DNA of 64,000 nucleotides from Bacillus_BE sp042263505 (GTDB taxonomy: Bacteria > Bacillota > Bacilli > Bacillales > Cytobacillaceae), in NCBI RefSeq assembly GCF_042263505.1, contig NZ_JBHKFI010000002.1, positions 248,001-312,000 on the forward strand. The letters run 5' to 3'. Below the pieces are notes generated by a model. It was not told the origin of the DNA, searched no databases, and worked only from the letters and a program-made list of their open reading frames with translations. Position numbers and translations under genes: made by a program. Of the stretch, positions 8,711 to 17,503 are shown one piece after another (the first letter of the stretch is position 1; each line of letters begins with the position of its first letter).

Positions 8711-8795
8711 GTTTATAATATGAAGGTAGCTTTTAGTTGATAGATTTTCGTATTTAGTCTACCGTTAGAAAATGAGGATTGTTTGAGGTGTTAAA

Positions 8796-11597
8796 ATGAG
8801 TAACAAATATGTTGTGGTGGATTTAGAGACAACTGGACATTCGCCAAAAAAAGGAGATAAAATCATTCAATTTGCTGCGGTAGTTGTGGAAAATGGAAAA
8901 ATTACTGATACCTTCTCATCGCTCGTGAATCCAGGTCAACCGATTCCTGTATTTATCGAGGAATTGACTGGGCTTAATGATGAAATGGTTGCTGATGCAC
9001 CTAACTTTTCAGAAATAGCTCCTCAAATTATTTCACTATTAGAAGGAGCTTATTTTGTTGCCCATAATGTTCTGTTTGATTTGTCCTTTCTTCAGGAAGA
9101 ATTAATTATGGCTGGCTACGACGGCTTTTACGGTTCAATTATTGATACAGTGGAACTTGCGCGTTTTTTAATTCCAACTGCTGATAGTTATAAGCTGGGG
9201 GATTTGGCTATAAGGGAGGGGCTTAAGCATGATCGCCCTCATCAGGCAGATAGTGATTCGTACGTTACGGCAGAATTATTATTAATTTTATTAGAGCGCC
9301 TATTGCGATTACCCATTGTTACATTAAAGCAATTGTTAAGACACTCAGGTGGACTGAAAAGCGATATTGAACAATTGATTGAGGAATACATACAGATTAA
9401 TGAAGAGAAAATGGAAAATCTTCCTCCACATTTAGAGGTTTACAGAGGAATCGCTTTAAAAAAGAGGAATGAGGTGGACGGTAGTCCTCAACATAAGCCG
9501 ATCCCTTATCCGAATAGTGAAGAAGAGAAAGAGGAATTATTTCAAAAGGCCATTTCTCACTATGAGAAGAGAACAGGCCAATTTCGGATGATGGATTCTA
9601 TTTATCATGCATTTCAAAATCAAGAGCATGCCTTAATTGAAGCTGGAACGGGTGTAGGAAAGTCTATTGCGTATTTGTTGCCATCCATTTTGTTCAGCAA
9701 GAAGTATAGGCAGCCGGTGGTTATCAGTACCTATACCACACAGCTACAAGAGCAATTAATGGCAAAAGATATCCCTATCTTAGAGGAGATGCTTTCTATG
9801 CCTTTGCAGATTGGTCTGTTAAAGGGAAGGCAGCATTATATTAGTTTAGCGAAATTTGAACAAACGTTAAAAGATGACGAGGATAATTATGATTTTATTT
9901 TAACCAAGATGCAAATTCTTGTCTGGCTGACTGAGACAGAAACAGGAGATGTTGAGGAGATTCATTTATCAAGTGGTGGACGGATATATTGGGATAAAAT
10001 AAAAAATGATGAATCAATATTTATGCAAAATCGCGCTTGGCTTTCAAGAGATTTTTATTTAATCGCTAAAACGAAAGCAGGAAACGCGGATATCATTATT
10101 ACCAATCATTCACTCCTTTTAAGTGACCTTGTTTCCGAACATCCTATACTTCCAGATTATCAATTTGTTGTCATAGATGAAGGTCATCATTTTGATAAAG
10201 CAGCAGGTAAATATTTTGGAATCACATTCGATTATTTATCCACGCGCTTTTTGCTTAATCGGTTAGGAACAATTGAACAAAAGCAATTATTAGCAAAATT
10301 GGATGATCTCCTATTAACCTACAATCAAAACAAAAAGAATGGATTCCTCCATTCTTTTGAAGTGAATGAAATCATGAATGATCTCCAACTGGAAATGGAT
10401 GATTTCTTTCATATTTTAGCTGGCACGGTTAAAAATAAAGGGAAAATCTCTGTAACAACAAGAGCAAGTTATCGTTTGAAAGATGTGGATACTAGTAAAG
10501 AATGGAAAGCAGCTCTAACGAGTGCTGAACGTTTTTCCTTTTTATTAAGAGATTTATTAGAAGATACAGAAAAGAAATTATATATCATGAAAGATTCTGA
10601 GACGAATCTGTTGGCTAAGGATAAGATGGTCTTAGAGGAGACCTCATCGATCATTCATCAAATGAAAGAATGGCGGGAAGGACTGAGGGAGACTATTTTG
10701 CGAAAAAATCCTGAATATGTAAATTGGATTGAAATAGACAGCCGATCACCGCAAAATATGGCAACTCTGTACTCACAGCCCATTTCCATCTCTCATTTAT
10801 TGAAGAGTCAATTTTTTGATCAAAAGAAAAGTGTGATTATTACGTCAGCGACCCTTTCGGTCAAAAATTCCTTTTCCTTTCTCTTAAAGGAGTTAGGTTT
10901 ACAGGACTCAAGTGTGCAATTAGAACAAATTCCGTCTCATTTTTCCTATCAGGATCAAGTGAAATTAATCGTTCCAACTGATTTACCGGAAATTAAATCT
11001 GTATCCCAGGATGAGTATGTGGCGGCAATTACGGAACATATTATTTCCATTGCAGAAGCGACGAAAGGAAGGATGATGATCCTCTTTACGTCCTATGAGA
11101 TGTTAAAGAAAACGTATAATCTAGTGAAAGAAAGCGGTTTGCTTGATGATTTCGTTTTGATTGGGCAAGGAGTATCCGGTGGGAGCCGAACAAGGTTAAC
11201 AAGAAATTTTCAACGCTTTGATAAAGCCATTCTTTTTGGAACAAGTAGCTTTTGGGAAGGAGTTGATCTTCCAGGGGAAGACTTATCATGCTTAGTAATG
11301 GTTCGTTTACCATTTTCTCCCCCAGATGAGCCTTTAACTGAGGCGAAATGTGAGTTTATTCAAAAAGAGGGTGGAAATCCATTTTATGAATATTCATTAC
11401 CCGAAGCCGTACTCCGTTTTAAACAAGGTTTTGGGAGGCTAATCAGGACGAATCAAGACAGAGGGGTTTTTATCATATTTGATCGCAGAATTACGACAAC
11501 CTCTTATGGAAAGGCATTTCTGCAATCCATTCCTGCGGTCCCTGTTTTAAAGCAGGATATTAATGATACCATTCAGTTCATTCATGCTTGGTTATAA
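8796..11597 (+). CDS. dinG: DinG-family protein: DEDDh 3'-5' exonuclease fused to XPD-like helicase fold
   Basis: A 933-aa two-domain protein of the Gram-positive DinG type. Residues about 1-170 are a DnaQ-like exonuclease: VVDLETTG (D and E of the catalytic set), HNVLFDLSFL and HQADSDSY supply the remaining DEDDh residues. The rest is a superfamily 2 helicase core with Walker A EAGTGVGKS (near residue 283), DEGHH box (near 459), SATLS and a final QGFGRLIR motif. No four-cysteine cluster is present, so an Fe-S cluster as in E. coli DinG is not expected. Some homologues act only as nucleases, so helicase activity is uncertain. Confidence 0.92.
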   Translation: MSNKYVVVDLETTGHSPKKGDKIIQFAAVVVENGKITDTFSSLVNPGQPIPVFIEELTGLNDEMVADAPNFSEIAPQIISLLEGAYFVAHNVLFDLSFLQEELIMAGYDGFYGSIIDTVELARFLIPTADSYKLGDLAIREGLKHDRPHQADSDSYVTAELLLILLERLLRLPIVTLKQLLRHSGGLKSDIEQLIEEYIQINEEKMENLPPHLEVYRGIALKKRNEVDGSPQHKPIPYPNSEEEKEELFQKAISHYEKRTGQFRMMDSIYHAFQNQEHALIEAGTGVGKSIAYLLPSILFSKKYRQPVVISTYTTQLQEQLMAKDIPILEEMLSMPLQIGLLKGRQHYISLAKFEQTLKDDEDNYDFILTKMQILVWLTETETGDVEEIHLSSGGRIYWDKIKNDESIFMQNRAWLSRDFYLIAKTKAGNADIIITNHSLLLSDLVSEHPILPDYQFVVIDEGHHFDKAAGKYFGITFDYLSTRFLLNRLGTIEQKQLLAKLDDLLLTYNQNKKNGFLHSFEVNEIMNDLQLEMDDFFHILAGTVKNKGKISVTTRASYRLKDVDTSKEWKAALTSAERFSFLLRDLLEDTEKKLYIMKDSETNLLAKDKMVLEETSSIIHQMKEWREGLRETILRKNPEYVNWIEIDSRSPQNMATLYSQPISISHLLKSQFFDQKKSVIITSATLSVKNSFSFLLKELGLQDSSVQLEQIPSHFSYQDQVKLIVPTDLPEIKSVSQDEYVAAITEHIISIAEATKGRMMILFTSYEMLKKTYNLVKESGLLDDFVLIGQGVSGGSRTRLTRNFQRFDKAILFGTSSFWEGVDLPGEDLSCLVMVRLPFSPPDEPLTEAKCEFIQKEGGNPFYEYSLPEAVLRFKQGFGRLIRTNQDRGVFIIFDRRITTTSYGKAFLQSIPAVPVLKQDINDTIQFIHAWL

Positions 11598-11771
11598 GGA
11601 ATGATGGAAAATCTGTAGACCTAATTAATTTCACAAGATTATTAGAAATTTGTCCAATTTGTTTTTCATAATTGGAAGGCAAACTGTTATAATGAAGGGT
11701 AAGTTCTCACTGATTCATTGTACTTTAGAAAATGATTAAGAAGCTTTGAAGAGGATTTAGGAGGAAATTTA

Positions 11772-11942
11772 GTGGAAAGCAAAATTGAAGTTTTATCAAC
11801 AGTAAAAATAAAACAAAGTCCAGATTTATATAAAATTGTGGATTCGTTAAATCGAACTTTAAAGGAACGCGATTTAATGTTTGGTTTAGCCTTAGATAAA
11901 GAAGATAACAATAAAGTGGTTTTTACCATTTATCGTACATAA
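11772..11942 (+). CDS. ypmA: YpmA family small protein
   Basis: A 56-aa protein starting at GTG 11772 behind GGAGGAAATTTA. It contains the conserved VDSLNRTLKERDLMFGLALD segment and ends FTIYRT. It matches YpmA (DUF4264) of Bacillus by length, sequence feel and position between dinG and ypmB. Function is unknown. It is too short for most ORF cut-offs. The next gene starts 17 bases on. Confidence 0.85.
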   Translation: MESKIEVLSTVKIKQSPDLYKIVDSLNRTLKERDLMFGLALDKEDNNKVVFTIYRT

Positions 11943-11959
11943 AGTAGTGTGATTTCAAA

Positions 11960-12433
11960 ATGAAGAAATGGATATGGATTAGTATTCTCATAGTAGTTGT
12001 CCTATTAGGTCTAACAATTAAGGTCTATTTAAAGTCTGTTGAGCCGGTGAAGGCTGCAGAGAATCGAGCAATATCAATTGCAAAGGAACAAATTCATCTT
12101 AAATCTGTAAGTGATTTTAATCTATACAATGGTTCAAAATCTTACTCAGTGGTAACTGGAACAAGCGAAGAGGGTCAAAAATTAATTATTTGGGTTCCTG
12201 AGGATAATGATAATATTATTGTTCGCCGTGCTTCTGAAGGGATAACAAAGGAAAAGGCATTGGAAAAAGTAAAAAGCGAAAAGAATCCAAGTAATATTAT
12301 ATCGATTCGGTTGGGAATGGAGAATAATCGACCATTATGGGAAATATATTATCAAACCGATAAAAATTTGTTGAATTATTATTATATTGATTTTATAACC
12401 GGTGAATGGTTAAAAGATATTGAGAACCTTTAA
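11960..12433 (+). CDS. tseB: Cell-wall elongation regulator TseB-like protein (YpmB)
   Basis: A 157-aa membrane-anchored protein. Residues about 4-24 form one hydrophobic anchor (WIWISILIVVVLLGLTI), then two PepSY-like repeats face outside, beginning around AENRAISIAKEQI and ITKEKALEKVKSE. B. subtilis YpmB (TseB) has this layout, sits between ypmA and aspB, and has been linked to PBP2A and rod-shape elongation. Assignment is by architecture and synteny. Confidence 0.85.
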   Translation: MKKWIWISILIVVVLLGLTIKVYLKSVEPVKAAENRAISIAKEQIHLKSVSDFNLYNGSKSYSVVTGTSEEGQKLIIWVPEDNDNIIVRRASEGITKEKALEKVKSEKNPSNIISIRLGMENNRPLWEIYYQTDKNLLNYYYIDFITGEWLKDIENL

Positions 12434-12466
12434 GAAAAGGTCTATGATGATGGAAAAGAAGGATCA

Positions 12467-12510
12467 CATCTTAAAACGAAATAGAGAATATTTCTTTTCG
12501 TTTTAAGATG
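12467..12510 (+). terminator. Perfect 15-bp inverted repeat after tseB (terminator-like, weak T tract)
   Basis: CATCTTAAAACGAAA (12467-12481) pairs with TTTCGTTTTAAGATG (12496-12510) around a 14-base loop. No T run follows on the + strand, so termination is uncertain. It may instead protect the 3' end. Confidence 0.45.
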
Positions 12511-12597
12511 ATTCTATAATTGGCTATGAATGAGTGAAATTCAAAAGGTTTCACCATTTTAGCATAATGATTTTATTTAAAAAGCGGAGGCAGAGGT

Positions 12598-13788
12598 ATG
12601 GAGATCAAACTGGCACAAAGAGTAAAAGCATTAACCCCATCTTCAACCTTAGCAATTACTGCTAAGGCGAAGGAATTAAAGGCGCAAGGTCAAGATGTAA
12701 TTGGATTAGGAGCAGGTGAGCCTGATTTTAATACCCCACAGCATATTATTGATGCTGCTGTAAAATCAATGAATGAAGGCCATACTAAGTATACAGCCAC
12801 AGCTGGATTACCTTTATTAAAAGAAGAAATTTCTGAAAAGTTCAAAAAAGATCAAGGGCTAGTATATGATGCAAGCGAAATCATTGTGACAAATGGTGCT
12901 AAACATGCCCTTTATACTTTGTTCCAAGTCATTCTCGATGAGGGCGATGAAGTGATCATCCCAATTCCGTATTGGGTAAGCTATCCAGAGCAAGTAAAGC
13001 TTGCTGGTGGAACTCCTGTTTATGTTGAAGGCTTGGAAAATAATGAGTTTAAAATAACTCCTGAACAAATGGCTCAGGCCATCACAGATCGCACCAAGGC
13101 CGTAATTATTAATTCACCAAGTAACCCAACGGGAATGGTTTATAGTGAGGAAGAATTAAGGGCGTTAGGTCAAGTTTGTTTAGAACATGATATTTTAATC
13201 GTCTCTGATGAAATATACGAAAAATTAATTTATGGAAAAGCTAAGCATGTATCGATTGCCCAGCTTTCACAAGAGCTAAAGGAGCATACCATTTTAATTA
13301 ATGGGGTATCTAAATCTCACTCAATGACAGGATGGCGGATTGGATATGCTGCAGGGAACAAAGCAGTGATTAAAGCGATGACAAATTTAGCTAGCCATAG
13401 CACTTCAAATCCAACAACTCCTGCACAGTATGGGGCAATTGCTGCTTATTCTGGAACACAGGAACCTGTGGAAGAAATGAGACAGGCATTTGAGGAAAGA
13501 TTAAATATTATTTATGATAAATTAGTTGCTGTACCTGGTTTTGAATGTATCAAACCACAAGGAGCTTTTTATTTATTTCCAAATGCTAAGAAGGCAGCCG
13601 AGTTATCCGGATTTCAAACGGTGGATGATTTTGCCAAAAGCCTATTAGAAGAAGTAAAGGTTGCTGTCATACCAGGCTCTGGATTTGGAGCGCCAGATAA
13701 TATTCGTCTATCTTATGCGACCTCTTTGGAATTATTAGAAAAAGCAGTGGAAAGAATTCATCAATTTGTTGAAAGTAAAATGAAATAA
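12598..13788 (+). CDS. aspB: Aspartate aminotransferase, class I/II PLP enzyme
   Basis: A 396-aa fold-type I aminotransferase interconverting aspartate/2-oxoglutarate and oxaloacetate/glutamate. The substrate segment GLGAGEPDFNTP, the PLP site NSPSNPTGMVYS and DEIYEKLIYG are present. The Schiff-base lysine lies in NGVSKSHSMTGWRIGYAAG (near residue 239). The RBS GCGGAGGCAGAGGT precedes the ATG. Neighbour of asnS as in B. subtilis, where both draw on aspartate. Confidence 0.94.
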   Translation: MEIKLAQRVKALTPSSTLAITAKAKELKAQGQDVIGLGAGEPDFNTPQHIIDAAVKSMNEGHTKYTATAGLPLLKEEISEKFKKDQGLVYDASEIIVTNGAKHALYTLFQVILDEGDEVIIPIPYWVSYPEQVKLAGGTPVYVEGLENNEFKITPEQMAQAITDRTKAVIINSPSNPTGMVYSEEELRALGQVCLEHDILIVSDEIYEKLIYGKAKHVSIAQLSQELKEHTILINGVSKSHSMTGWRIGYAAGNKAVIKAMTNLASHSTSNPTTPAQYGAIAAYSGTQEPVEEMRQAFEERLNIIYDKLVAVPGFECIKPQGAFYLFPNAKKAAELSGFQTVDDFAKSLLEEVKVAVIPGSGFGAPDNIRLSYATSLELLEKAVERIHQFVESKMK

Positions 13789-13855
13789 TATTATAGGATA
13801 ATTAATTACCTTTAGATAGGGATATTAAAGACAAAATGGAATGAAATTTAATGAT

Positions 13856-13890
13856 AAAGCGGGATGAACGTTCGTCGTTTATTCCGCTTT
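13856..13890 (+). terminator. 15-bp hairpin between aspB and asnS
   Basis: AAAGCGGGATGAACG (13856-13870) pairs along its full length (with G-T pairs) with CGTTTATTCCGCTTT (13876-13890) around a 5-base loop. Only TTT then CAT follows, so it is a weak terminator or processing hairpin. No T-box features were found here. Confidence 0.45.
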
Positions 13891-13973
13891 CATATTGCGA
13901 GCGAAAGCTATCATATGTATAATAAATAGGATATATGATTTTGGCTGTAATTGCATTTGGAGGGAACATAAAA

Positions 13974-15269
13974 TTGATTAAAACAACCATTTCAGAAGTA
14001 TCAAAATATGTAGGTCAAGAAGTAAAAATAGGTGCTTGGGTTGCAAATAAACGTTCTAGTGGGAAAATTGCTTTTTTACAATTACGTGATGGAACAGGCT
14101 TTATCCAAGGCGTCATCGTAAAAACGGAAGTACCAGAGGATGTTTTTTTACAAGCTAAATCATTAACGCAAGAATCTTCAATATATGTTACAGGAGTCGT
14201 TCAAAAGGATGAGCGCTCCCCTTTTGGATATGAGTTACTTGTTCATGGAGTTGAACTTATCCATCATGCAGTAGATTATCCAATCACTCCGAAGGAACAT
14301 GGAACGGAATTCTTAATGGATCACCGTCATTTATGGCTTCGTTCACGCCGCCAGCATGCCGTAATGAAAATTCGTAATGAAATTATCCGCGCGACATATG
14401 AATTTTTCAATAACCATGGATTTACAAAGATTGATCCTCCAATTTTAACAGGTAGCGCACCAGAAGGAACGACAGAATTGTTTGCCACAAAATATTTTGA
14501 TGAAGATGCCTACCTTTCACAAAGTGGTCAGCTCTATATGGAAGCAGCGGCAATGGCGTTTGGAAAGGTATTTTCCTTTGGGCCAACCTTTAGAGCGGAA
14601 AAATCAAAGACTCGTCGCCATTTAATTGAGTTCTGGATGATTGAGCCTGAAATGGCATTTTGTGAGTTCAAAGAGAATTTAGAGGTTCAGGAAAATTATG
14701 TTTCACATATTGTTCAATCTGTGTTAAAAAATTGTACCCTTGAGCTGCATGCGCTCGGCCGTGATACATCAAAACTTGAGCAAATTAAAGCACCATTTCC
14801 AAGAATTACTTATGATGATGCCATTAAATTATTACATGAAAAAGGCTTTGATGATATTACTTGGGGCGATGATTTTGGTGCGCCACACGAAACAGCGATT
14901 GCGGAAAGCTTTGATAAGCCGGTATTTATTACACATTATCCAACAAGCTTAAAACCTTTCTATATGGAACCGGACCCAAATCGCAGCGAAGTTGTCCTTT
15001 GCGCAGATTTAATTGCACCTGAAGGATATGGTGAAATTATTGGTGGTTCAGAACGGATTCATGATTTTGCTTTCTTACAAAAACGTTTAGAGGAACACCA
15101 ATTATCTTCAGATGCCTATAAATGGTATTTGGAATTACGCCAGTATGGCTCTGTTCCACACTCCGGCTTTGGTTTAGGCTTAGAACGGACGGTTGCCTGG
15201 ATTAGCGGCGTAGAACATGTTCGTGAAACAATTCCATTCCCACGCCTATTAAACCGTCTGTATCCTTGA
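13974..15269 (+). CDS. asnS: Asparaginyl-tRNA synthetase
   Basis: A class IIb synthetase (431 aa from this start). An N-terminal OB-fold anticodon-binding domain (GAWVANKRSSGKIAFLQLRD) precedes the catalytic core, with motif 2 FRAEKSKTRRHLIEFWMIEPE and motif 3 GFGLGLERTVAW. The frame is open from an ATG at 13935, but the TTG at 13974 is preceded by GGAGGGAA (13959-13966) and gives MIKTTISEVSKYVG, which aligns with the family start. I use the TTG. Confidence 0.94.
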   Translation: MIKTTISEVSKYVGQEVKIGAWVANKRSSGKIAFLQLRDGTGFIQGVIVKTEVPEDVFLQAKSLTQESSIYVTGVVQKDERSPFGYELLVHGVELIHHAVDYPITPKEHGTEFLMDHRHLWLRSRRQHAVMKIRNEIIRATYEFFNNHGFTKIDPPILTGSAPEGTTELFATKYFDEDAYLSQSGQLYMEAAAMAFGKVFSFGPTFRAEKSKTRRHLIEFWMIEPEMAFCEFKENLEVQENYVSHIVQSVLKNCTLELHALGRDTSKLEQIKAPFPRITYDDAIKLLHEKGFDDITWGDDFGAPHETAIAESFDKPVFITHYPTSLKPFYMEPDPNRSEVVLCADLIAPEGYGEIIGGSERIHDFAFLQKRLEEHQLSSDAYKWYLELRQYGSVPHSGFGLGLERTVAWISGVEHVRETIPFPRLLNRLYP

Positions 15270-15271
15270 TG

Positions 15272-15310
15272 AAAATAAAAAAGCTCGCAAGTTTGCGAGC
15301 TTTTTATTTT
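15272..15310 (+). terminator. Intrinsic terminator of asnS
   Basis: AAAAAGCTCGCAA and TTGCGAGCTTTTT form a 13-bp stem with a 2-4 base loop, followed by ATTTT. It lies 2 bases after the asnS stop and is nearly symmetrical, so it could work in both directions. Confidence 0.85.
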
Positions 15311-15420
15311 CGGACTTGGTAGATGCTTAGTTGAAGTTTAGCTCTTCACGAGGAATTTCCTAGTAAAAAAAGGAATTTTCTTTGATACATGGATTCTTCT
15401 ATCAGGCATGACAAACTTCA

Positions 15421-15429
15421 TGTTATACT
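15421..15429 (+). promoter_or_regulatory. Extended -10 promoter candidate for dnaD
   Basis: TGTTATACT is an extended -10 (TG-N-TATACT) 18 bases before the dnaD start codon, with no clear -35. The transcript would begin at about the AAAAGGAGGTG ribosome binding site, so the placement is tight. Confidence 0.3.
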
Positions 15430-15447
15430 TAAAAGGAGGTGTCTGGT

Positions 15448-16155
15448 ATGATAAAAACGAATTTAATAGATTGGCTGAAGGAAGGCAATATTACAATTCC
15501 AAGTGCTTTACTTACTCATTATAAAGATATGGGTTTAAATGAAGAAGAATTGGCACTCATTTTACATGTTATTTCGTTTATCGAAAAGGGAAATGAATTT
15601 CCTACTCCATCAGAACTCTCCTCGCGGATGACATATTCTGTTTCGGATTGTTCCGAGATGCTGCATAGATTAATTCAAAAAGGATTAATTGATATAAAGG
15701 AAGAATACTCAGAAATGGGAATTCGATTTGAAAAATACTCGCTAAATCCTCTATGGGAAAAGCTAGTCGACCAATTTCTTCTCCGAAAAAAACAAGCGGA
15801 AAAGATTATCGTTCAAAAGGAGGAAAAGGATGTCTATACTTGTTTTGAACAAGAATTTGGGCGGGCGTTATCTCCTTTTGAATGCGAAACGTTGGCCATG
15901 TGGCTTGACGATGATCACCATGATCCAGTCATTATAAAGGCAGCATTGAAAGAGGCAGTCATTTCCGGTAAACTGAATTTCAGATATATCGATCGAATTC
16001 TTTTTGAATGGAAGAAAAATGGTATTAAAACGATTGAACAGGCGAAGAGCCATGGAAGAAAATTTAGACAATATCAGTCACAACAACGCACCAAAACAGA
16101 AGCAACGATACCACAAACAAAACCGATTTCATTCTATAACTGGTTAGAACAATAA
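15448..16155 (+). CDS. dnaD: DNA replication initiation/remodelling protein DnaD
   Basis: DnaD (235 aa) helps DnaA and DnaB load helicase at oriC and at restart sites. An N-terminal winged-helix DDBH1 region (residues about 1-110) precedes a linker and the C-terminal DDBH2 domain, with CFEQEFGRALSPFECETLAMW and the conserved YIDRILFEWKKNGI. A GTG at 15439 lies within the AAAAGGAGGTG ribosome site, so the ATG at 15448 is the real start. It precedes nth, the usual pair. Confidence 0.93.
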   Translation: MIKTNLIDWLKEGNITIPSALLTHYKDMGLNEEELALILHVISFIEKGNEFPTPSELSSRMTYSVSDCSEMLHRLIQKGLIDIKEEYSEMGIRFEKYSLNPLWEKLVDQFLLRKKQAEKIIVQKEEKDVYTCFEQEFGRALSPFECETLAMWLDDDHHDPVIIKAALKEAVISGKLNFRYIDRILFEWKKNGIKTIEQAKSHGRKFRQYQSQQRTKTEATIPQTKPISFYNWLEQ

Positions 16156-16162
16156 GGTGATC

Positions 16163-16197
16163 AAAAACGAGAGAACTTCAATTGTTCTCTCGTTTTT
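16163..16197 (+). terminator. Terminator between dnaD and nth
   Basis: AAAAACGAGAGAAC (16163-16176) and GTTCTCTCGTTTTT (16184-16197) form a perfect 14-bp stem with a 7-base loop ending in T5. A strong terminator here means nth would need read-through or its own promoter. Confidence 0.85.
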
Positions 16198-16226
16198 ATC
16201 GAAATCAGAGAAAAGGAGCAGAGGGA

Positions 16227-16874
16227 ATGTTAACTAAAAAACAAATTCGATATTGTTTAGATCAAATGGGAGAAATGTTTCCAGATGCACATTGTGAATT
16301 AGTTCATTCCAATCCCTTTGAATTAATTATCGCTGTTTCCTTATCTGCTCAATGTACAGATGCTTTAGTCAATAAGGTCACAAAACAGCTCTTTCAGAAA
16401 TATAAAGCACCGGAGGATTATTTAAGTGTTTCTATAGAAGAATTGCAAAATGATATTAGATCAATCGGGCTATATCGCAATAAAGCAAAAAATATACAAA
16501 AGTTGTGCAGAATGCTTATTGATGAATACAAAGGGGAAATTCCAAAAGACCGGGACGAATTAACGAAGCTTCCCGGCGTTGGTCGGAAAACCGCTAATGT
16601 GGTGGTATCTGTTGCTTTTGATGTTCCAGCAATTGCTGTTGATACACATGTGGAGAGAGTGAGTAAGCGCTTAGGATTCTGTAAGTGGAAGGATTCTGTT
16701 TTAGAAGTAGAAAAGACCTTGATGCACAAAATCCCCAAAGAAGAATGGTCAGTTACTCATCACCGAATGATTTTCTTTGGACGTTATCATTGCAAAGCGC
16801 AAAATCCCGGGTGTCCAAGCTGTCCACTTCTTGAATTATGCAGAGAAGGGCAGAAAAGAATGAAAAAAAGATGA
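16227..16874 (+). CDS. nth: Endonuclease III
   Basis: A base-excision DNA glycosylase/AP lyase for oxidised pyrimidines (215 aa). The helix-hairpin-helix LPGVGRKTANVV contains the catalytic lysine. The catalytic aspartate is in AVDTHVERV. The C-terminal C-x6-C-x2-C-x5-C 4Fe-4S motif is visible in CKAQNPGCPSCPLLELC. The frame opens at 16182 inside the terminator, but the ATG at 16227 after AAAAGGAG fits the family. Confidence 0.95.
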   Translation: MLTKKQIRYCLDQMGEMFPDAHCELVHSNPFELIIAVSLSAQCTDALVNKVTKQLFQKYKAPEDYLSVSIEELQNDIRSIGLYRNKAKNIQKLCRMLIDEYKGEIPKDRDELTKLPGVGRKTANVVVSVAFDVPAIAVDTHVERVSKRLGFCKWKDSVLEVEKTLMHKIPKEEWSVTHHRMIFFGRYHCKAQNPGCPSCPLLELCREGQKRMKKR

Positions 16875-16899
16875 ATCATGAAGAAGGAGAAGATTAGCA

Positions 16900-17412
16900 A
16901 TGGTTAATTGGGTTTCAGTTCCCAAGGAATTAGGGAGTGTATACTTTTTTCCGAATGAGGAGGTAAGTATTGAAGAGGAGCATTTACATACCTTCTCTTT
17001 GTCTCAACAATTTCTTTATGATCTTGCTTATTATTTAAATATTCCATCCCTAAAGCCTTGGGAGAATATTGATGACTATGTTCATCTCATTATTGAAGAA
17101 TGGGAAGATAGGAAGACTTCCTTGGAAGAACTATTTAAGTTTAGAGATAAAAAATTAGTACAGGAGCCAATGAAAAAAAGCATTGCTCTTTTAATCCAAT
17201 TCCTTCATTGGGTCAATGGGGCTCCTGTAAAGCTATTTCCGACAATTGAATATCAGCAATTGGCTATTTCACCTGTTAATCTGGAAGAGAGACTATCCTA
17301 CATATTATCTCGACCGAACGCTTTTCCATCTTACATGCAATTAATTGAGTTGATGAAGGAAATCGAAAAGTCATATGAAAAAAATCAGGCGATAAAACGA
17401 ATAAAAAAATAA
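16900..17412 (+). CDS. ypoC: YpoC family protein
   Basis: A 170-aa protein of unknown function, 25 bases after nth behind GAAGGAGAAGATTAGCA. It is mainly helical and acidic in the middle (HLIIEEWEDRKTSLEELF) and ends lysine-rich. Identified as YpoC by its constant place between nth and ponA in Bacillus and by length. No catalytic motif is apparent. Confidence 0.75.
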   Translation: MVNWVSVPKELGSVYFFPNEEVSIEEEHLHTFSLSQQFLYDLAYYLNIPSLKPWENIDDYVHLIIEEWEDRKTSLEELFKFRDKKLVQEPMKKSIALLIQFLHWVNGAPVKLFPTIEYQQLAISPVNLEERLSYILSRPNAFPSYMQLIELMKEIEKSYEKNQAIKRIKK

Positions 17413-17447
17413 AAATCCTTTCATTATGAAAGGATTTTTATTTTTGC
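17411..17447 (+). terminator. Bidirectional terminator between convergent ypoC and ponA
   Basis: AAAAATCCTTTCA (17411-17423) and TGAAAGGATTTTT (17427-17439) make a 13-bp stem with T-rich sequence after it on the + strand and T-rich complement on the - strand. Confidence 0.85.
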
Positions 17448-17503
17448 TTCTATTCTAATGGGATATTGAATTGAAGGATCATTTTTCTAATGATGAGAAT
17501 AAA

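Noticed and set aside
13789..13973. T-box or other tRNA-sensing leader before asnS
   Set aside because: No AGGGTGG-type T-box sequence or specifier structure; only a simple hairpin ending the aspB unit.
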